This document shows positions 7,614 through 16,355 of a DNA stretch of 37,947 nucleotides, piece by piece. Numbering within the stretch: the first letter of the stretch is position 1; every line of letters starts with the position of its first letter. The translations under genes were made by a program, and so were the position numbers. Below the pieces are notes generated by a model. That model was not told the origin of the DNA, ran no database searches, and saw only the letters and a program-made list of their open reading frames with translations. Source of the DNA: an uncultured Verrucomicrobiales bacterium (GTDB lineage Bacteria > Verrucomicrobiota > Verrucomicrobiae > Limisphaerales > CANJSG01); the NCBI GenBank assembly GCA_946480965.1, contig CAMLMI010000007.1, forward strand, positions 1-37,947. Reading direction: 5' to 3'.

Positions 7614-8363
7614 ATGAAGGTCGATGTCCTGACTTTGTTCCCCGAAATGTTCGCCGGACCGCTGGATGCCAGCATTGTCCAGCGGGCCAGAAACCGGGGA
7701 ATCTTGGATCTCAAGATCCACAATCTACGCAGCTTTACGCATGACCGTCACAAGACGGTCGATGACCGCCCGTTTGGCGGCGGCCCAGGCATGATCCTGA
7801 AGCCGGAACCGATCTTTGAAGCCGTCGAGGCCATCGCCGGTCCGACCACTCGGGTCATCTTGATGACTCCGGGAGGGCGGCCGTTCACCCAGCAGATCGC
7901 GAAGGAACTGTCCCGGGAAGACTCGTTGCTGTTCCTTTGCGGCAGCTACGAGGGTTTCGACGAGCGCATCCGCGAAGCCTTGGCCGACGACGAGCTTTCC
8001 ATCGGCGACTATGTCCTGACCAATGGTGCGCTTCCGGCCATGGTCGTTATCGACACCGTGACCCGCTTGTTGCCGGGGGCCTTGGGCGACGACGAAAGCT
8101 CGGCGGACGAATCGTTCAGTGCCGGGCTGCTGGAATATCCGCACTACACGCGGCCAGCCGAGTTCCGGGGCATGAAGGTTCCGGAGATATTGCTTTCCGG
8201 GAACCATGCCGAGATCGCAAAGTGGCGGGCCGAGCAGGCGGAGCGAAAAACGAGAGCCGTCAGGCCCGACTTGCTGGCAGGCGCCGACGAGCGTCGAGCG
8301 AGCAGCAGCAGAGAAGATTTACACGAAGGCCGTTTTCGGCCGAACAGACAGGATCAGCCATGA
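7614..8363 (+). CDS. trmD: tRNA (guanine-N1-)-methyltransferase TrmD
   Basis: 249 residues, typical length. TrmD methylates G37 next to the anticodon using S-adenosylmethionine and prevents +1 frameshifting. It has the opening [13 protein letters not shown], the [17 protein letters not shown] segment (51-67) and the trefoil-knot SAM site [12 protein letters not shown] (131-142). The family more often reads SGGE where this has TNGA. The ESF segment (about 166) fits the catalytic region, and [25 protein letters not shown] is also typical. The last 30 residues are charged and probably disordered. Its stop overlaps the rplS start (ATGA at 8360-8363), so the two are translationally coupled. Confidence 0.97.
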   Translation: MKVDVLTLFPEMFAGPLDASIVQRARNRGILDLKIHNLRSFTHDRHKTVDDRPFGGGPGMILKPEPIFEAVEAIAGPTTRVILMTPGGRPFTQQIAKELSREDSLLFLCGSYEGFDERIREALADDELSIGDYVLTNGALPAMVVIDTVTRLLPGALGDDESSADESFSAGLLEYPHYTRPAEFRGMKVPEILLSGNHAEIAKWRAEQAERKTRAVRPDLLAGADERRASSSREDLHEGRFRPNRQDQP

Positions 8364-8725
8364 ATCAAGCGTTACTCGACAAGATTGAAAAGCAGTTCTA
8401 CCGCAAGGAGCCCGTTGCGTTCAACGTTGGCGACTCGGTCAAGGTGCACACCAAGGTCGTTGAAGGCGACAAGGAGCGCATCCAGGTGTTCGCGGGGATC
8501 GTCATTGGCCGCCGCGGCCACGGTCTGAACGAGACCTTCACCGTCCGCCGCATCAGCTACGGCGAGGGTGTCGAGCGCATCTTCCCCATCCATTCGCCGC
8601 GCGTGGAAAAGGTCGTTGTAGAGCGCGAGGGCAAGGTGCGTCGCGCCAAGCTCACCTATCTCCGCAAGCGCATCGGCAAGGGCGCGATGCTGGTGAAGGA
8701 GAACACCGGCAAGTCCTCGAACTGA
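8360..8725 (+). CDS. rplS: 50S ribosomal protein L19
   Basis: 121 residues. L19 lies at the 30S-50S interface. The family core is clear: [22 protein letters not shown], followed by the [26 protein letters not shown] segment and the [16 protein letters not shown]-terminus. The open frame extends far upstream inside trmD, but only ATG 8360 gives a standard L19, and it overlaps the trmD stop by 4 nt. A strong intrinsic terminator follows the gene. Confidence 0.98.
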   Translation: MNQALLDKIEKQFYRKEPVAFNVGDSVKVHTKVVEGDKERIQVFAGIVIGRRGHGLNETFTVRRISYGEGVERIFPIHSPRVEKVVVEREGKVRRAKLTYLRKRIGKGAMLVKENTGKSSN

Positions 8726-8741
8726 TCCCGCTTCTTCCGTG

Positions 8742-8773
8742 AAAGCGCCGGACCCCTGTCCGGCGCTTTTTGT
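8742..8773 (+). terminator. Intrinsic terminator of the rpsP-rplS operon
   Basis: A perfect 12-bp stem: AAAGCGCCGGAC (8742-8753), loop CCCT, GTCCGGCGCTTT (8758-8769), continued by more Ts. It lies 16 nt after the rplS stop. Confidence 0.95.
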
Positions 8774-8802
8774 TTGTTGCCGAGAAGTTGCCTCGACCGT
8801 TG

Positions 8803-8832
8803 TTGGCCGCACTGCGCCGCCTCTGGTAGCCT
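8803..8832 (+). promoter_or_regulatory. Promoter of the mla operon, very short leader
   Basis: TTGGCC (8803-8808), an 18-nt spacer, then TAGCCT (8827-8832). The mlaE ATG is only 9 nt further (8842), so the predicted leader is 0-3 nt. No Shine-Dalgarno sequence is present. Confidence 0.5.
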
Positions 8833-8841
8833 CCTCGCGAC

Positions 8842-9618
8842 ATGAACCGACTGGCCCGACATTTTGTCGCCGATCTCCTGGAATTCGCCGGAGGCGCGGC
8901 GTTGCTGGCCAAGGAAACGGTCCTTTCCCTTTTCGTTTCCCGCGTTTCCTGGGCCGAGGTGGCGCGGCAGCTCTACGCCATCGGCGTGAAGTCCCAGTCG
9001 GTCGTCCTGATCACGGGTGCCTTCACCGGGATGGTGATGTGTGCCCAGACCTACTTCCAGTTCCACAAGATCAAGATGGACACGGCCACGCTCGCGGTGG
9101 TCGCTGTATCGATGGCCAGTGAACTGGGGCCGGTCCTGACCTCGCTGATGGTGGCGGGGCGCGTTGGAGCCTCGATCGCTGCGGAACTTGGCACCATGCG
9201 GGTTACGGAGCAGATCGACGCGCTGCGGACGCTTTCGGCCCACCCGGTGGACTACTTGGTCGTTCCCCGGATGATCGCGATTCTCATCGCGATGCCGCTG
9301 CTCACCGCTGAGTCCATCTCCGTCGGCATCGGCGCGGGATACATCGTAGGGGTGCATCTTTTGAAGATCGATCCCGCCTACCTTTGGCACAACACGTCCC
9401 ACTACACCGAGTCCGTGGACATGGTGATGGGCTTCATCAAGTCGCTGTGCTTCGGCACCATCATCGGCCTGGTCGGCTGCTACAAAGGGCTCAGCTGCAA
9501 CCAAGGAGCCGAGGGCGTCGGCAAATCCACGACCGAATCCGTCGTCTACGCCTCGATCACCATCCTGATCAGCAACTTCTTCCTCACCCTCTTCCTCCAA
9601 CGGGTGCTCGGGCAATGA
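8842..9618 (+). CDS. mlaE: MlaE-type lipid ABC transporter permease
   Basis: 258 residues, the normal size. MlaE permeases form the inner-membrane core of MCE transport systems that move phospholipids between inner and outer membranes. About five hydrophobic segments are visible. The family core EQIDALRTLSAHPVDYLVVPR (about 128-148), preceded by the GRVGASIAAELGTMRVTEQ segment, is characteristic of the Mla/Ttg2 permease. ATG 8842 follows a -10-like box with almost no leader. The stop overlaps the mlaF start (ATGA, 9615-9618). Gene order mlaE-mlaF-mlaD; mlaC and mlaB are not here. Confidence 0.95.
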   Translation: MNRLARHFVADLLEFAGGAALLAKETVLSLFVSRVSWAEVARQLYAIGVKSQSVVLITGAFTGMVMCAQTYFQFHKIKMDTATLAVVAVSMASELGPVLTSLMVAGRVGASIAAELGTMRVTEQIDALRTLSAHPVDYLVVPRMIAILIAMPLLTAESISVGIGAGYIVGVHLLKIDPAYLWHNTSHYTESVDMVMGFIKSLCFGTIIGLVGCYKGLSCNQGAEGVGKSTTESVVYASITILISNFFLTLFLQRVLGQ

Positions 9619-10367
9619 TCGTCGTTCGCCAGCTCTCCAAACGCTTCGGTGCCCAGCAGGTCCTCGACCGGGTCGATCTCGAAATCGCCACCGGCGAATC
9701 GGCCGTCGTCATCGGCTCCAGCGGCGGCGGAAAGAGCGTCCTCTTGAAGCACATCATCGGTTTGATGACGCCGGACTCGGGCGAAGTCTGGATCGACGGC
9801 CGCAACATCGTCGGCCTTTCCGAACGTGCGCTGATCGGTGTCCGGGCCAAGTTCGGCCTGGTCTTCCAAATGGCCGCGCTCTTCGATTCCCTGACCGTCG
9901 CGGAAAACGTCGGTTTCGTCCTCAACCGCCAGGGCAAGCTGACCCGCACTGAGATCGACCGGCGCGTGGCGCGCGTGCTCGACCTCGTGGAGCTCGAAGG
10001 CACCGAAAAGAAAAAGCCCGCCGAGCTGTCCGGCGGGATGCGCAAGCGCGTCGGGCTCGCCCGCGCCATCGTCTATGAGCCGGAGATCGTGCTCTACGAC
10101 GAGCCGACCACAGGGCTCGACCCGGTCGTCTCTGACAGCATCGACCACCTGATCATGCGGGTGTGCCGCGAATTGAAGGTCACCTCCGTCGTCGTGACCC
10201 ACGACATGCGGAGCGCCCGCCGCGTCGGCAACAAGGTGCTCATGCTGCACAAGGGCCGCATCCACGCCACCGGCACTCCGGAAGAAATCTTTGCCTCGAC
10301 CGATCCCGTGGTTCACCGCTTCGTGAACGGGATCTCCGACGCGACCCAAGAACCCCTGCTTCCATGA
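9615..10367 (+). CDS. mlaF: MlaF-type lipid ABC transporter ATPase
   Basis: 250 residues. It is the cytoplasmic ATPase that powers the MlaE permease. Walker A is GSSGGGKS (34-41), the Q loop is in LVFQMAALFDSLTVAENV, the signature is LSGGMRKRVGLARA, Walker B is EIVLYDEPTTGLDP, and the H loop is VVVTHDM. LSGGM rather than LSGGQ and the FDSLTVAENV segment are typical of MlaF. ATG 9615 overlaps the mlaE stop by 4 nt and its own stop overlaps the mlaD start (10364), so the three subunits are translationally coupled. An open frame upstream within mlaE is not part of the gene. Confidence 0.96.
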   Translation: MIVVRQLSKRFGAQQVLDRVDLEIATGESAVVIGSSGGGKSVLLKHIIGLMTPDSGEVWIDGRNIVGLSERALIGVRAKFGLVFQMAALFDSLTVAENVGFVLNRQGKLTRTEIDRRVARVLDLVELEGTEKKKPAELSGGMRKRVGLARAIVYEPEIVLYDEPTTGLDPVVSDSIDHLIMRVCRELKVTSVVVTHDMRSARRVGNKVLMLHKGRIHATGTPEEIFASTDPVVHRFVNGISDATQEPLLP

Positions 10368-11344
10368 GCGAACGACGCACCCAGATCAAAGTCGGCCTCT
10401 TCGTCCTCATCGGCATCGTGTTGATGGCCGGTCTGCTCCTCGCCTTCAGCCGGGCGAAACGCTGGGCTACCGGCCACTACGGCCTCGACCTCGTCACGTC
10501 CAACGCCGGTGGCATCATCGAGCAGTCCCCCGTGCTCATGGCGGGCGTTCCCATCGGCTTCGTCCAGGATGTCGAACTCGGCGCCGCCGGCACCAACGTC
10601 ACGCTCCACATCCGCATCGACCGCCGTTTCCCCGTCCGTTCCGACGCCGTCTTCACCATCGATTCCTCCGGCTTCCTCGGCGACCAGTTCGTCTCCATCC
10701 GCCCAACGGAGAACGTCGGGCGAGTGCTCCAGGAAGGCGATACGGTCGTCTGCGCCGAGCCATTCAACCTCCAGGAAACCGCCCGCGCCGCGGCTGGCTT
10801 CATCACCCGGATCGACGCCACCGCCGCGCGCCTGAACCAGGCCATCGCCCGCGTGGACGAACTCGTGCTCAACGAGGAAACGCTCACCAACCTCTCCGCC
10901 ACCGTCCGCAACTTCCGCACCGCGTCGGAACGTGCCATCGCGCTGGTGGACGATGCCGGAGGTTTGATCGCGACCAACCGTGCTCCCGTGGGCGAAGTGC
11001 TGACCAATCTCGTCGCGTTCTCCGCGAACTTGAACACCTTGACCGAATCCCTCGGCGGCGTGATCCAGACCAACGGCGCCGTGCTGCACAGCGCCTTGGC
11101 CAACGTCGAGGAAACCACCGCTTCGCTCAGCGCCTCGGTCAAAGCCCTGGAAGGCACCGAGGGCATGGTCGGCAGCCTGCTGAATGATCCCGCGATGAAA
11201 GCGCGAACCGAAGAAGTGCTGGCCAATCTCGCCACCCTCAGCAGCAATCTCAATCGCTACGGCCTGCTCTACAAACCCAAGGCGGCCCGGCCCCAGCCTT
11301 TGACCAACAGCGCGTTTCCCTATCCCGGGAAGTTCGGGAGGTGA
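10364..11344 (+). CDS. mlaD: MlaD-type MCE-domain protein with long coiled-coil tail
   Basis: 326 residues. MlaD is the periplasmic lipid-binding MCE subunit anchored in the inner membrane. One transmembrane helix (about 9-27, VGLFVLIGIVLMAGLLLAF) is followed by an MCE domain (about 38-122), including GGIIEQSPVLMAGVPIGFV and the SSGFLGDQFVSI segment. Residues about 130-300 form a long helical region with repeated Asn/Leu/Thr spacing (NLSATVRNFRTASERA and similar), likely a coiled coil. E. coli MlaD is about 183 residues, so this tail is much longer, as in other MCE proteins that extend across the periplasm. It ends in a Pro-rich stretch (LLYKPKAARPQP), common in this group. It is the last gene of the operon. 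Confidence 0.93.
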   Translation: MSERRTQIKVGLFVLIGIVLMAGLLLAFSRAKRWATGHYGLDLVTSNAGGIIEQSPVLMAGVPIGFVQDVELGAAGTNVTLHIRIDRRFPVRSDAVFTIDSSGFLGDQFVSIRPTENVGRVLQEGDTVVCAEPFNLQETARAAAGFITRIDATAARLNQAIARVDELVLNEETLTNLSATVRNFRTASERAIALVDDAGGLIATNRAPVGEVLTNLVAFSANLNTLTESLGGVIQTNGAVLHSALANVEETTASLSASVKALEGTEGMVGSLLNDPAMKARTEEVLANLATLSSNLNRYGLLYKPKAARPQPLTNSAFPYPGKFGR

Positions 11345-11547
11345 AACCCTGGCGTCTCGGCCGGAGAATCCGGTCGCATTTCCGAAGGAGTGGTGGATGG
11401 AGCGCCAAGACGCGAGCGTCGCCGCAGTCGGACGAGCTTGGTGGCTGAACCGAAACGAAGACGGTTCGCGGGATAGGAGAAGCGCAGATAGACTCGCGCG
11501 GACGCTTCCGCTTGGTCTGCGGTTTCCGTGGGCTAACCGGAGGGGCT
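11345..11547. other. Intergenic gap between convergent mlaD and clpX
   Basis: 203 nt between two converging operons. I find no perfect hairpin with a T-tract and no gene. Short frames exist (for example from 11397) but have no recognisable content. The stretch around 11395-11445 has the look of a dispersed intergenic repeat, but a second copy is not present in the window. Confidence 0.4.
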
Positions 11548-12843
11548 TTAAGCCGCTTCCTGCGAGGCCTTGCGCTGGATGATCGGCTCGGCTTCGCCGA
11601 GGACGACCTGTCGGGTGATCTTCACGGATTCGACGTCGCCGCTGGTGGGCACGTCATACATCACCTCCAGCATCAGCTTCTCGATCAGGCTGCGGAGCGC
11701 ACGCGCGCCGGTGCCTTTCTTGAGGGCTTGAGCGGCGAGCTCGCGCAGCGCTTCGTCGGTGAACTCCAGCGCGACATCCTCCATCGCCAGGAGCTTGGCG
11801 AACTGCTTCGTGATCGCGTTTTTGGGATCGACGAGGATGGAGACCAGCTGTTCTTCCGTGAGCTGGTCCAAGACCGTGGTCACGGGCAGACGGCCGATGA
11901 ACTCGGGGATGAAGCCGAAGCTCAGCAGATCCTCGGGCTCGACCTGGTGGACGACCTGTTCGCGGGAAAGGGAAGCGGTCTTGAAGCCTTCGTCGCTGGC
12001 GGAGAAACCCATCACGCGATGGCCCACGCGGCGCTGGATGACGCGCTCCAGACCGACGAACGCTCCGCCGCAGATGAAGAGGATGTTGGACGTGTCCACC
12101 CGGATGTATTCCTGCTGCGGGTGCTTGCGTCCGCCCTGCGGAGGGACGTTGCAGATCGTGCCTTCCAGGATCTTCAACAGCGCCTGCTGCACGCCTTCGC
12201 CGGAGACGTCGCGGGTGATGGAGACGTTCTCGGTCTTGCGGGCGATCTTGTCGATTTCATCGACGTAGATGATGCCCATCTGCGCCTTCTTCACGTCGTA
12301 GTCGGCGCTCTGGAGAAGGCGGAGAATGATGTTCTCCACGTCTTCGCCCACATAGCCGGCCTCGGTCAGCGTGGTGGCGTCGGCGATGGCGAAAGGCACG
12401 TCGAGCACCTTGGCCAGCGTCTTGGCGAGAAGGGTCTTGCCGGAGCCGGTGGGACCGATGAGCAGGATGTTGCTCTTCTCCAGTTCCACTTCGGCCAGCG
12501 GATTCCGGCTCGGTTCATTCTCCCCGTCCACCGCAGGAGGCAGGTCGGGTTCGGAGAGGATGCGCTTGTAGTGGTTGTGGACGGCGACGGAGAGGACCTT
12601 CTTGGCGTGGCTCTGGCCGATGCACTGTTCATCCAGCCTACGGCAGATCTCCGCCGGCTTGGGCACGCTGAACTTGGGCTGCGACCGCTTGCCGTCCACG
12701 GACAGTTCCTTGTCGAGGACGTTTTTGCAGAGGTTGACGCAGTTGTCGCAGATATAGACCCCGGGCCCGGCGATGAGCTTGCGGACCTCGGCATGGGACT
12801 TCCCGCAGAAGCTGCACAGCGTGATGTTGGTGGGCCGGGCCAT
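11548..12843 (-). CDS. clpX: ATP-dependent Clp protease ATPase subunit ClpX
   Basis: 431 residues. ClpX is the AAA+ unfoldase that feeds substrates to ClpP. The N-terminal zinc-binding domain has Cys10, Cys13, Cys32 and Cys35. Walker A is GPTGSGKT (130-137) and Walker B is [10 protein letters not shown] (Asp195, Glu196). The RKH pore loop is GGRKHPQQE (237-245). The ClpP-docking IGF loop reads MGF (278-280), a conservative change. The sensor region includes [13 protein letters not shown]. The protein starts [16 protein letters not shown] at ATG 12843, and clpP lies 15 nt upstream, so clpP-clpX is one operon. No trigger-factor gene is in the window. Confidence 0.98.
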   Translation of the reverse strand: MARPTNITLCSFCGKSHAEVRKLIAGPGVYICDNCVNLCKNVLDKELSVDGKRSQPKFSVPKPAEICRRLDEQCIGQSHAKKVLSVAVHNHYKRILSEPDLPPAVDGENEPSRNPLAEVELEKSNILLIGPTGSGKTLLAKTLAKVLDVPFAIADATTLTEAGYVGEDVENIILRLLQSADYDVKKAQMGIIYVDEIDKIARKTENVSITRDVSGEGVQQALLKILEGTICNVPPQGGRKHPQQEYIRVDTSNILFICGGAFVGLERVIQRRVGHRVMGFSASDEGFKTASLSREQVVHQVEPEDLLSFGFIPEFIGRLPVTTVLDQLTEEQLVSILVDPKNAITKQFAKLLAMEDVALEFTDEALRELAAQALKKGTGARALRSLIEKLMLEVMYDVPTSGDVESVKITRQVVLGEAEPIIQRKASQEAA

Positions 12844-12858
12844 GGGATGGGACTGGAT

Positions 12859-13488
12859 TTATGCGACGACGGAAGAGGTTTCGGGCAGGCCGGGAACCTG
12901 TTTCCGGGACTGGACGACTTCATCGACCATGCCGAAGGCCTTGGCCTCCTCGGGTTCCATCCAGTTGTCGCGGTCGCAGGCCTTCTCGACGATGTCGTAG
13001 GGTTGGCCGGTGTGCTTGGCGATGACCTGGTTGAGCTTGGCCTTGAGCTTGAGCATCCGCCGCGCCTGGATCTCGACGTCGCTGGCCTGGCCCTGGGCTC
13101 CGCCGAGGATCTGATGGATCATGATCTCGGAGTTGGGCAGGGCGAAACGTTTGCCCTTGGTGCCGGCGCACAGGAGCAACGCGCCCATGCTGGCGGCCAT
13201 GCCGATGCAGTAGGTGTTCACGTCGCAGGTGACGAACTGCATGGTGTCGTAGATCGCCATGCCCGCAGTGACGCTGCCGCCGGGGGAGTTGATGTAGAAA
13301 TGGATGTCCTTCTTCGGGTCCGTCATCTGGAGGAAGAGGAGCTGGGCGATGATCACGTTCGCGACCATGTCGTCCACCTGCGTGCCGAGGAAGACGATGC
13401 GGTCAACGAGGAGACGGGAATAGATGTCGTAGCCGCGCTCGCCGCGCCCGGTCTGCTCGATGACGTGAGGGATGAGAAAATTCTGCAT
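12859..13488 (-). CDS. clpP: ATP-dependent Clp protease proteolytic subunit ClpP
   Basis: 209 residues from ATG 13488. It is a serine protease that forms tetradecameric chambers. The catalytic triad is visible: Ser100 in GMAASMGA, His125 in SEIMIHQ, and Asp174 in [15 protein letters not shown] (67-74) is the oxyanion segment. An alternative TTG start at 13506 adds six residues (MEKPVN). I prefer ATG because GGAAAAG lies upstream at Shine-Dalgarno-like distance and the mature protein begins [11 protein letters not shown]. The TTG would be only 9 nt after the -10 box, in line with the short leaders seen elsewhere, so it cannot be excluded. clpX follows after 15 nt. Confidence 0.97.
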   Translation of the reverse strand: MQNFLIPHVIEQTGRGERGYDIYSRLLVDRIVFLGTQVDDMVANVIIAQLLFLQMTDPKKDIHFYINSPGGSVTAGMAIYDTMQFVTCDVNTYCIGMAASMGALLLCAGTKGKRFALPNSEIMIHQILGGAQGQASDVEIQARRMLKLKAKLNQVIAKHTGQPYDIVEKACDRDNWMEPEEAKAFGMVDEVVQSRKQVPGLPETSSVVA

Positions 13489-13515
13489 ATTTACGGGCTT
13501 TTCCAAAGCGGCGGC

Positions 13516-13544
13516 AAGCTACTGGCGAGGGCTGGGAGCGTCAA
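13516..13544 (-). promoter_or_regulatory. Promoter of clpP-clpX
   Basis: On the minus strand TTGACG (13544-13539), a 17-nt spacer, then TAGCTT (13521-13516). This is the best sigma-70-type match in the window. The predicted start is about 20 nt before ATG 13488. Confidence 0.65.
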
Positions 13545-13620
13545 GCCATCCACCCCGGCGACGCCCGTCCGCACCCGCTTTGCGCTGTTGCAAACGCGGC
13601 CCGTTCGTTACATCGGCGGG

Positions 13621-14016
13621 GTGAAATTCCGAGTTGAGCATCTGGGCCTGCCGGCGCGCGATCCGGCGGCGTTGAAGGAGTGGTATTGCCGCGTGCTGGG
13701 CGCCGAGCTGGTTTACGACAACGGCAAGACCCCGCCCGCCTATTTCCTGCGCATGGCCGACGGGCTCATGCTGGAGATCTACGAGGGCGACTTTACCCTC
13801 AAGGAAACTGCGGACAACAAGCTCAACGGCTTCCGCCACCTCGCTTTGCGGGTCGATTCCATCGAGGCAGCGAAGAACCTCTTGCTTGAACGTGGTGTGA
13901 AGTTTCCCGAACTGCCCAAACCCGCCGGTGGCGGCGGACGCGTGCTCTTCTTCAGTGATCCCGAAGGGAACCTGCTGCACTTCGTCGAGCGGCCTGGTGG
14001 GACGGTGTTTGGCTGA
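13621..14016 (+). CDS. VOC/glyoxalase-superfamily protein
   Basis: 131 residues. It is a vicinal-oxygen-chelate fold with two beta-alpha-beta-beta-beta units: RVEHLGLPARDPAALKEWY opens the first and FRHLALRVDSIEAAKNLL opens the second. Possible metal ligands are His7 in the first unit, the HLAL His (about 77) and Glu in NLLHFVE near the C-terminus. The family covers lyases, dioxygenases and antibiotic-binding proteins, so the reaction cannot be named. The start is GTG 13621; no in-frame ATG lies nearby. TACATC (13609-13614) ends 6 nt before it, in the leaderless-like arrangement. The frame extends far upstream antisense to clpXP, but only this segment has domain content. Confidence 0.82.
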   Translation: MKFRVEHLGLPARDPAALKEWYCRVLGAELVYDNGKTPPAYFLRMADGLMLEIYEGDFTLKETADNKLNGFRHLALRVDSIEAAKNLLLERGVKFPELPKPAGGGGRVLFFSDPEGNLLHFVERPGGTVFG

Positions 14017-14035
14017 GCGATGGGGGGCTGATGCT

Positions 14036-14154
14036 GGATGCCTGATCCCAGATGCCGGATTGGGCTTCGACCATCGGCGCCAACTCGCAGAGCACCGTTC
14101 CCGAATAAGCCCAACGAACCACACGGGCGATCCGGCATCTGGGATCAGGTATCC
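14036..14154. repeat. Long inverted-repeat element between convergent genes
   Basis: The left arm 14041-14060 (CCTGATCCCAGATGCCGGAT) and the right arm 14130-14149 are exact reverse complements over 20 bp, and matching continues imperfectly to 14036 and 14154. An inner pair, TGGGCTT (14061-14067) and AAGCCCA (14107-14113), nests inside, so the whole can fold as a long cruciform or RNA hairpin. It lies exactly between the convergent VOC and Nudix genes, where it may terminate both. A related 18-mer is present in ispG (35287-35304). Confidence 0.85.
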
Positions 14155-14168
14155 GGTATCTGTCCTTC

Positions 14169-14672
14169 TCAGCTCTTCGCCCGGTAGAGTTCCCAGACCA
14201 AGCGGAAGCCGCTGGCGAAGTCTTCGGGGCGGCGATCGATCCAAGCGGTGACGACGTCGGGGTGGAACCAGTCGCCGGTGTCGATTTCCTCCGGGTGCAG
14301 GACGAACGGACCTTCGGCTTGGAGCCGATAGACCCAGACGTGTTCCTGGCCGGTGTCGTCGCAGGCGGCGATCTTGAAGAGCCGATCCGGGGCCGAATCG
14401 ATGGTCCAGCCGAGTTCCTCGCGGAGTTCGCGCACGGCACAGGGATCGTAGTCCTCGCCGGCATCGACGTGCCCCGAGGAGGACGAGTCCCAGACGCCCG
14501 GCCAATTGTCCTTCAGCATCGAGCGTTTCTGGAGGAAGAGATCGCCGCGCGCGTTGAAGACCAGCACATGGACCGCGCGGTGCTTCAGTCCCAGCTGATG
14601 GACGCGGCGGCGTGTTTCCCGGCCGATGACCGCGTCGTGTTCGTCCACCACATCGAAGATTTCTTCCGCCAT
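14169..14672 (-). CDS. Nudix hydrolase (IPP-isomerase-like/YfcD type)
   Basis: 167 residues. It has a Nudix box at 67-89, beginning GHVDAGEDYDP and containing the catalytic RELREELG (81-88), matching G-x5-E-x7-REUXEEXGU. The N-terminal FDVVDEHDAVIGRETRRRVHQLGLKHRAVHV is typical of the YfcD/isopentenyl-diphosphate-isomerase-like branch, as is WPGVWDSSSSGHVD. Such enzymes hydrolyse nucleoside-diphosphate-linked compounds or isomerise IPP. The substrate is unknown here, although the window also carries ispG of the MEP isoprenoid pathway. ATG 14672 is followed directly by conserved sequence. The gene converges on the VOC gene across the inverted repeat. Confidence 0.87.
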   Translation of the reverse strand: MAEEIFDVVDEHDAVIGRETRRRVHQLGLKHRAVHVLVFNARGDLFLQKRSMLKDNWPGVWDSSSSGHVDAGEDYDPCAVRELREELGWTIDSAPDRLFKIAACDDTGQEHVWVYRLQAEGPFVLHPEEIDTGDWFHPDVVTAWIDRRPEDFASGFRLVWELYRAKS

Positions 14673-14875
14673 ATGTCGGGCACTCGGCCCGCGCCAGTTT
14701 GCGGACCGGCGAACGGCCGGGGCAAGTCGGGCGAACGGAGGATGTGAACGGGGTGGACTTTCGCGGTCGATCCGGCAGTTTTTCCGTCATCCCGCAGTGA
14801 CCGTGATTGGCGGACTGCGCTCGTGAATACCGGCAAAGTGACAACGTCAATACGGCTCGCAAACATCCATCCCCT

Positions 14876-16219
14876 ATGAACCAGCCCATCCAGGAATCCG
14901 CCCTCAGTCGCCGTGGCTTTCTCAAGTCCTCTTCCGCCGCCGTCGGCGGGGCCATGCTCGCCGGGCTCTCCCTCGAGCGTTTCGCCCATGCCCAGTCCAG
15001 CAACGTGCTGAAGGTCGCCCTCATCGGTTGCGGCGGACGCGGCACCGGCGCCGCCGCCCAGGCACTGAGCAACACCGCCGCCCCGACCAAGCTCGTGGCC
15101 GTGGCCGATGTCTTTCCCGACCGTCTCGAAGGTAGCCTGCGACATCTCAAGGAACAGCACGGCGAGAAGGTCGATGTTCCGAAGGACCGCCAGTTCGTCG
15201 GTTTCGACGGCTACAAGCAGGCCATCTCCACCGCCGATGTCGTCATCCTCGCGACGCCGCCCGGGTTCCGTCCGGCGCAGTTCGAGGAAGCGGTGAAGCA
15301 GGGCAAGCACGTCTTCGCCGAGAAGCCCGTCGCCGTGGACGGTCCCGGCGTCCGCAAGTTCATGGCCGCCGCCGAAGAGGCCAAAAAGAAGAACCTCAAG
15401 GTCGGTGTCGGTCTCCAGCGCCACCACCACGCCGGCCATATCGAGGCCATCAAGCGCGTGCAGGACGGAGCCATCGGCGATGTCGTGGCCATGCGCGCCT
15501 ATTGGAACGGCAACACGCCCTGGGTGCAGAAGCGCGCCGACCTGGAGAAGCGCGCCAACCGCAAGCTCAGCGAAATGGAATACCAGATGCGCAACTGGTA
15601 TTACTTCGTCTGGATCTGCGGCGACCACATCGTCGAGCAGCACATCCACAACCTCGACATGATCAACTGGCTGAAGAACGGCCATCCGACCAAGGCCCGG
15701 GGCAACGGCGGTTGCGAGACCCGCAAGGGACCGGACTACGGCGAGATCTTCGACCATCACGTCGTCGAGTTCACCTACGCCGACGAGTCCATCTGCTTCA
15801 GCCAGTGCCGTCACCAGCAGGGCTGCTGGAACGAGGTGTCCCAATACGCCATTGGCGGCAAGGGCCGGGCGAACCTGGAGAGCAACACGATCTATACCCC
15901 CGAAGGCAACTGGCGTTACCGCGAGCGCGCCAAGGACCCCTACCAGCAGGAGCACGACGACCTGTTCGCCGCCATCGTGCAGGACAAGCCCTTCAACGAG
16001 GGGTTCTTCGGTGCCGAGGCCACGTTGACCGCGATCATGGGCCGCATGTCCACCTACACCGGCAAGGAGATCACTTGGGAGCAGGCACTGAATTCCACCG
16101 TCGATACCATGCCCAAGGTGCTGGCCTTCGACGCCGAACCTTTGGTCAAGCCGCTGGAGAACGGGCTCTACCCGATCCCCGTGCCCGGCGATTCCCTCTG
16201 GGCTTCGAAGGTCATGTAA
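14876..16219 (+). CDS. Tat-exported Gfo/Idh/MocA-family oxidoreductase
   Basis: 447 residues. The N-terminus carries a twin-arginine signal, SRRGFLKSSS (11-20), followed by a hydrophobic stretch and an AHA-type cleavage region (about 36-39). The NAD(P)-binding Rossmann motif is ALIGCGGRGTG (about 49-59), and the family EKPVAVDG motif follows at about 150-160. The segment GLQRHHHAGHIEAIKRVQDG and the CGDHIVEQHIHNLDM active-site segment are typical of the large exported Gfo/Idh/MocA families of Planctomycetota and Verrucomicrobiota. These are presumed to oxidise or rearrange sugars and cyclitols, with the NAD(P) bound before export. Substrate unknown. ATG 14876 is supported by the signal peptide. 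A strong terminator follows and the gene appears monocistronic. Confidence 0.93.
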   Translation: MNQPIQESALSRRGFLKSSSAAVGGAMLAGLSLERFAHAQSSNVLKVALIGCGGRGTGAAAQALSNTAAPTKLVAVADVFPDRLEGSLRHLKEQHGEKVDVPKDRQFVGFDGYKQAISTADVVILATPPGFRPAQFEEAVKQGKHVFAEKPVAVDGPGVRKFMAAAEEAKKKNLKVGVGLQRHHHAGHIEAIKRVQDGAIGDVVAMRAYWNGNTPWVQKRADLEKRANRKLSEMEYQMRNWYYFVWICGDHIVEQHIHNLDMINWLKNGHPTKARGNGGCETRKGPDYGEIFDHHVVEFTYADESICFSQCRHQQGCWNEVSQYAIGGKGRANLESNTIYTPEGNWRYRERAKDPYQQEHDDLFAAIVQDKPFNEGFFGAEATLTAIMGRMSTYTGKEITWEQALNSTVDTMPKVLAFDAEPLVKPLENGLYPIPVPGDSLWASKVM

Positions 16220-16242
16220 GCCTCCCGCTGAAACCGTTCATC

Positions 16243-16275
16243 AGAGCCGATCCCCATGTGGGATCGGCTCTTTTT
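16243..16275 (+). terminator. Intrinsic terminator after the oxidoreductase gene
   Basis: A perfect 12-bp stem: AGAGCCGATCCC (16243-16254), 5-nt loop, GGGATCGGCTCT (16260-16271), then TTTT. It sits 23 nt after the stop. Confidence 0.95.
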
Positions 16276-16355
16276 CTTGGGGTGGGATCGTGCCGTGCCG
16301 GGATTTTCCGCGACTCGAAAACGTTGATTGTCAGCCGTCAACGAATCTGTCAGTC

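Noticed and set aside
11512..13620. A very long open frame on the plus strand running through the clpX-clpP region into the VOC gene
   Set aside because: It is antisense to two unmistakable genes and its translation is Asp/Gly/Leu/His-rich with no domain. Only the part from GTG 13621 is a real protein.
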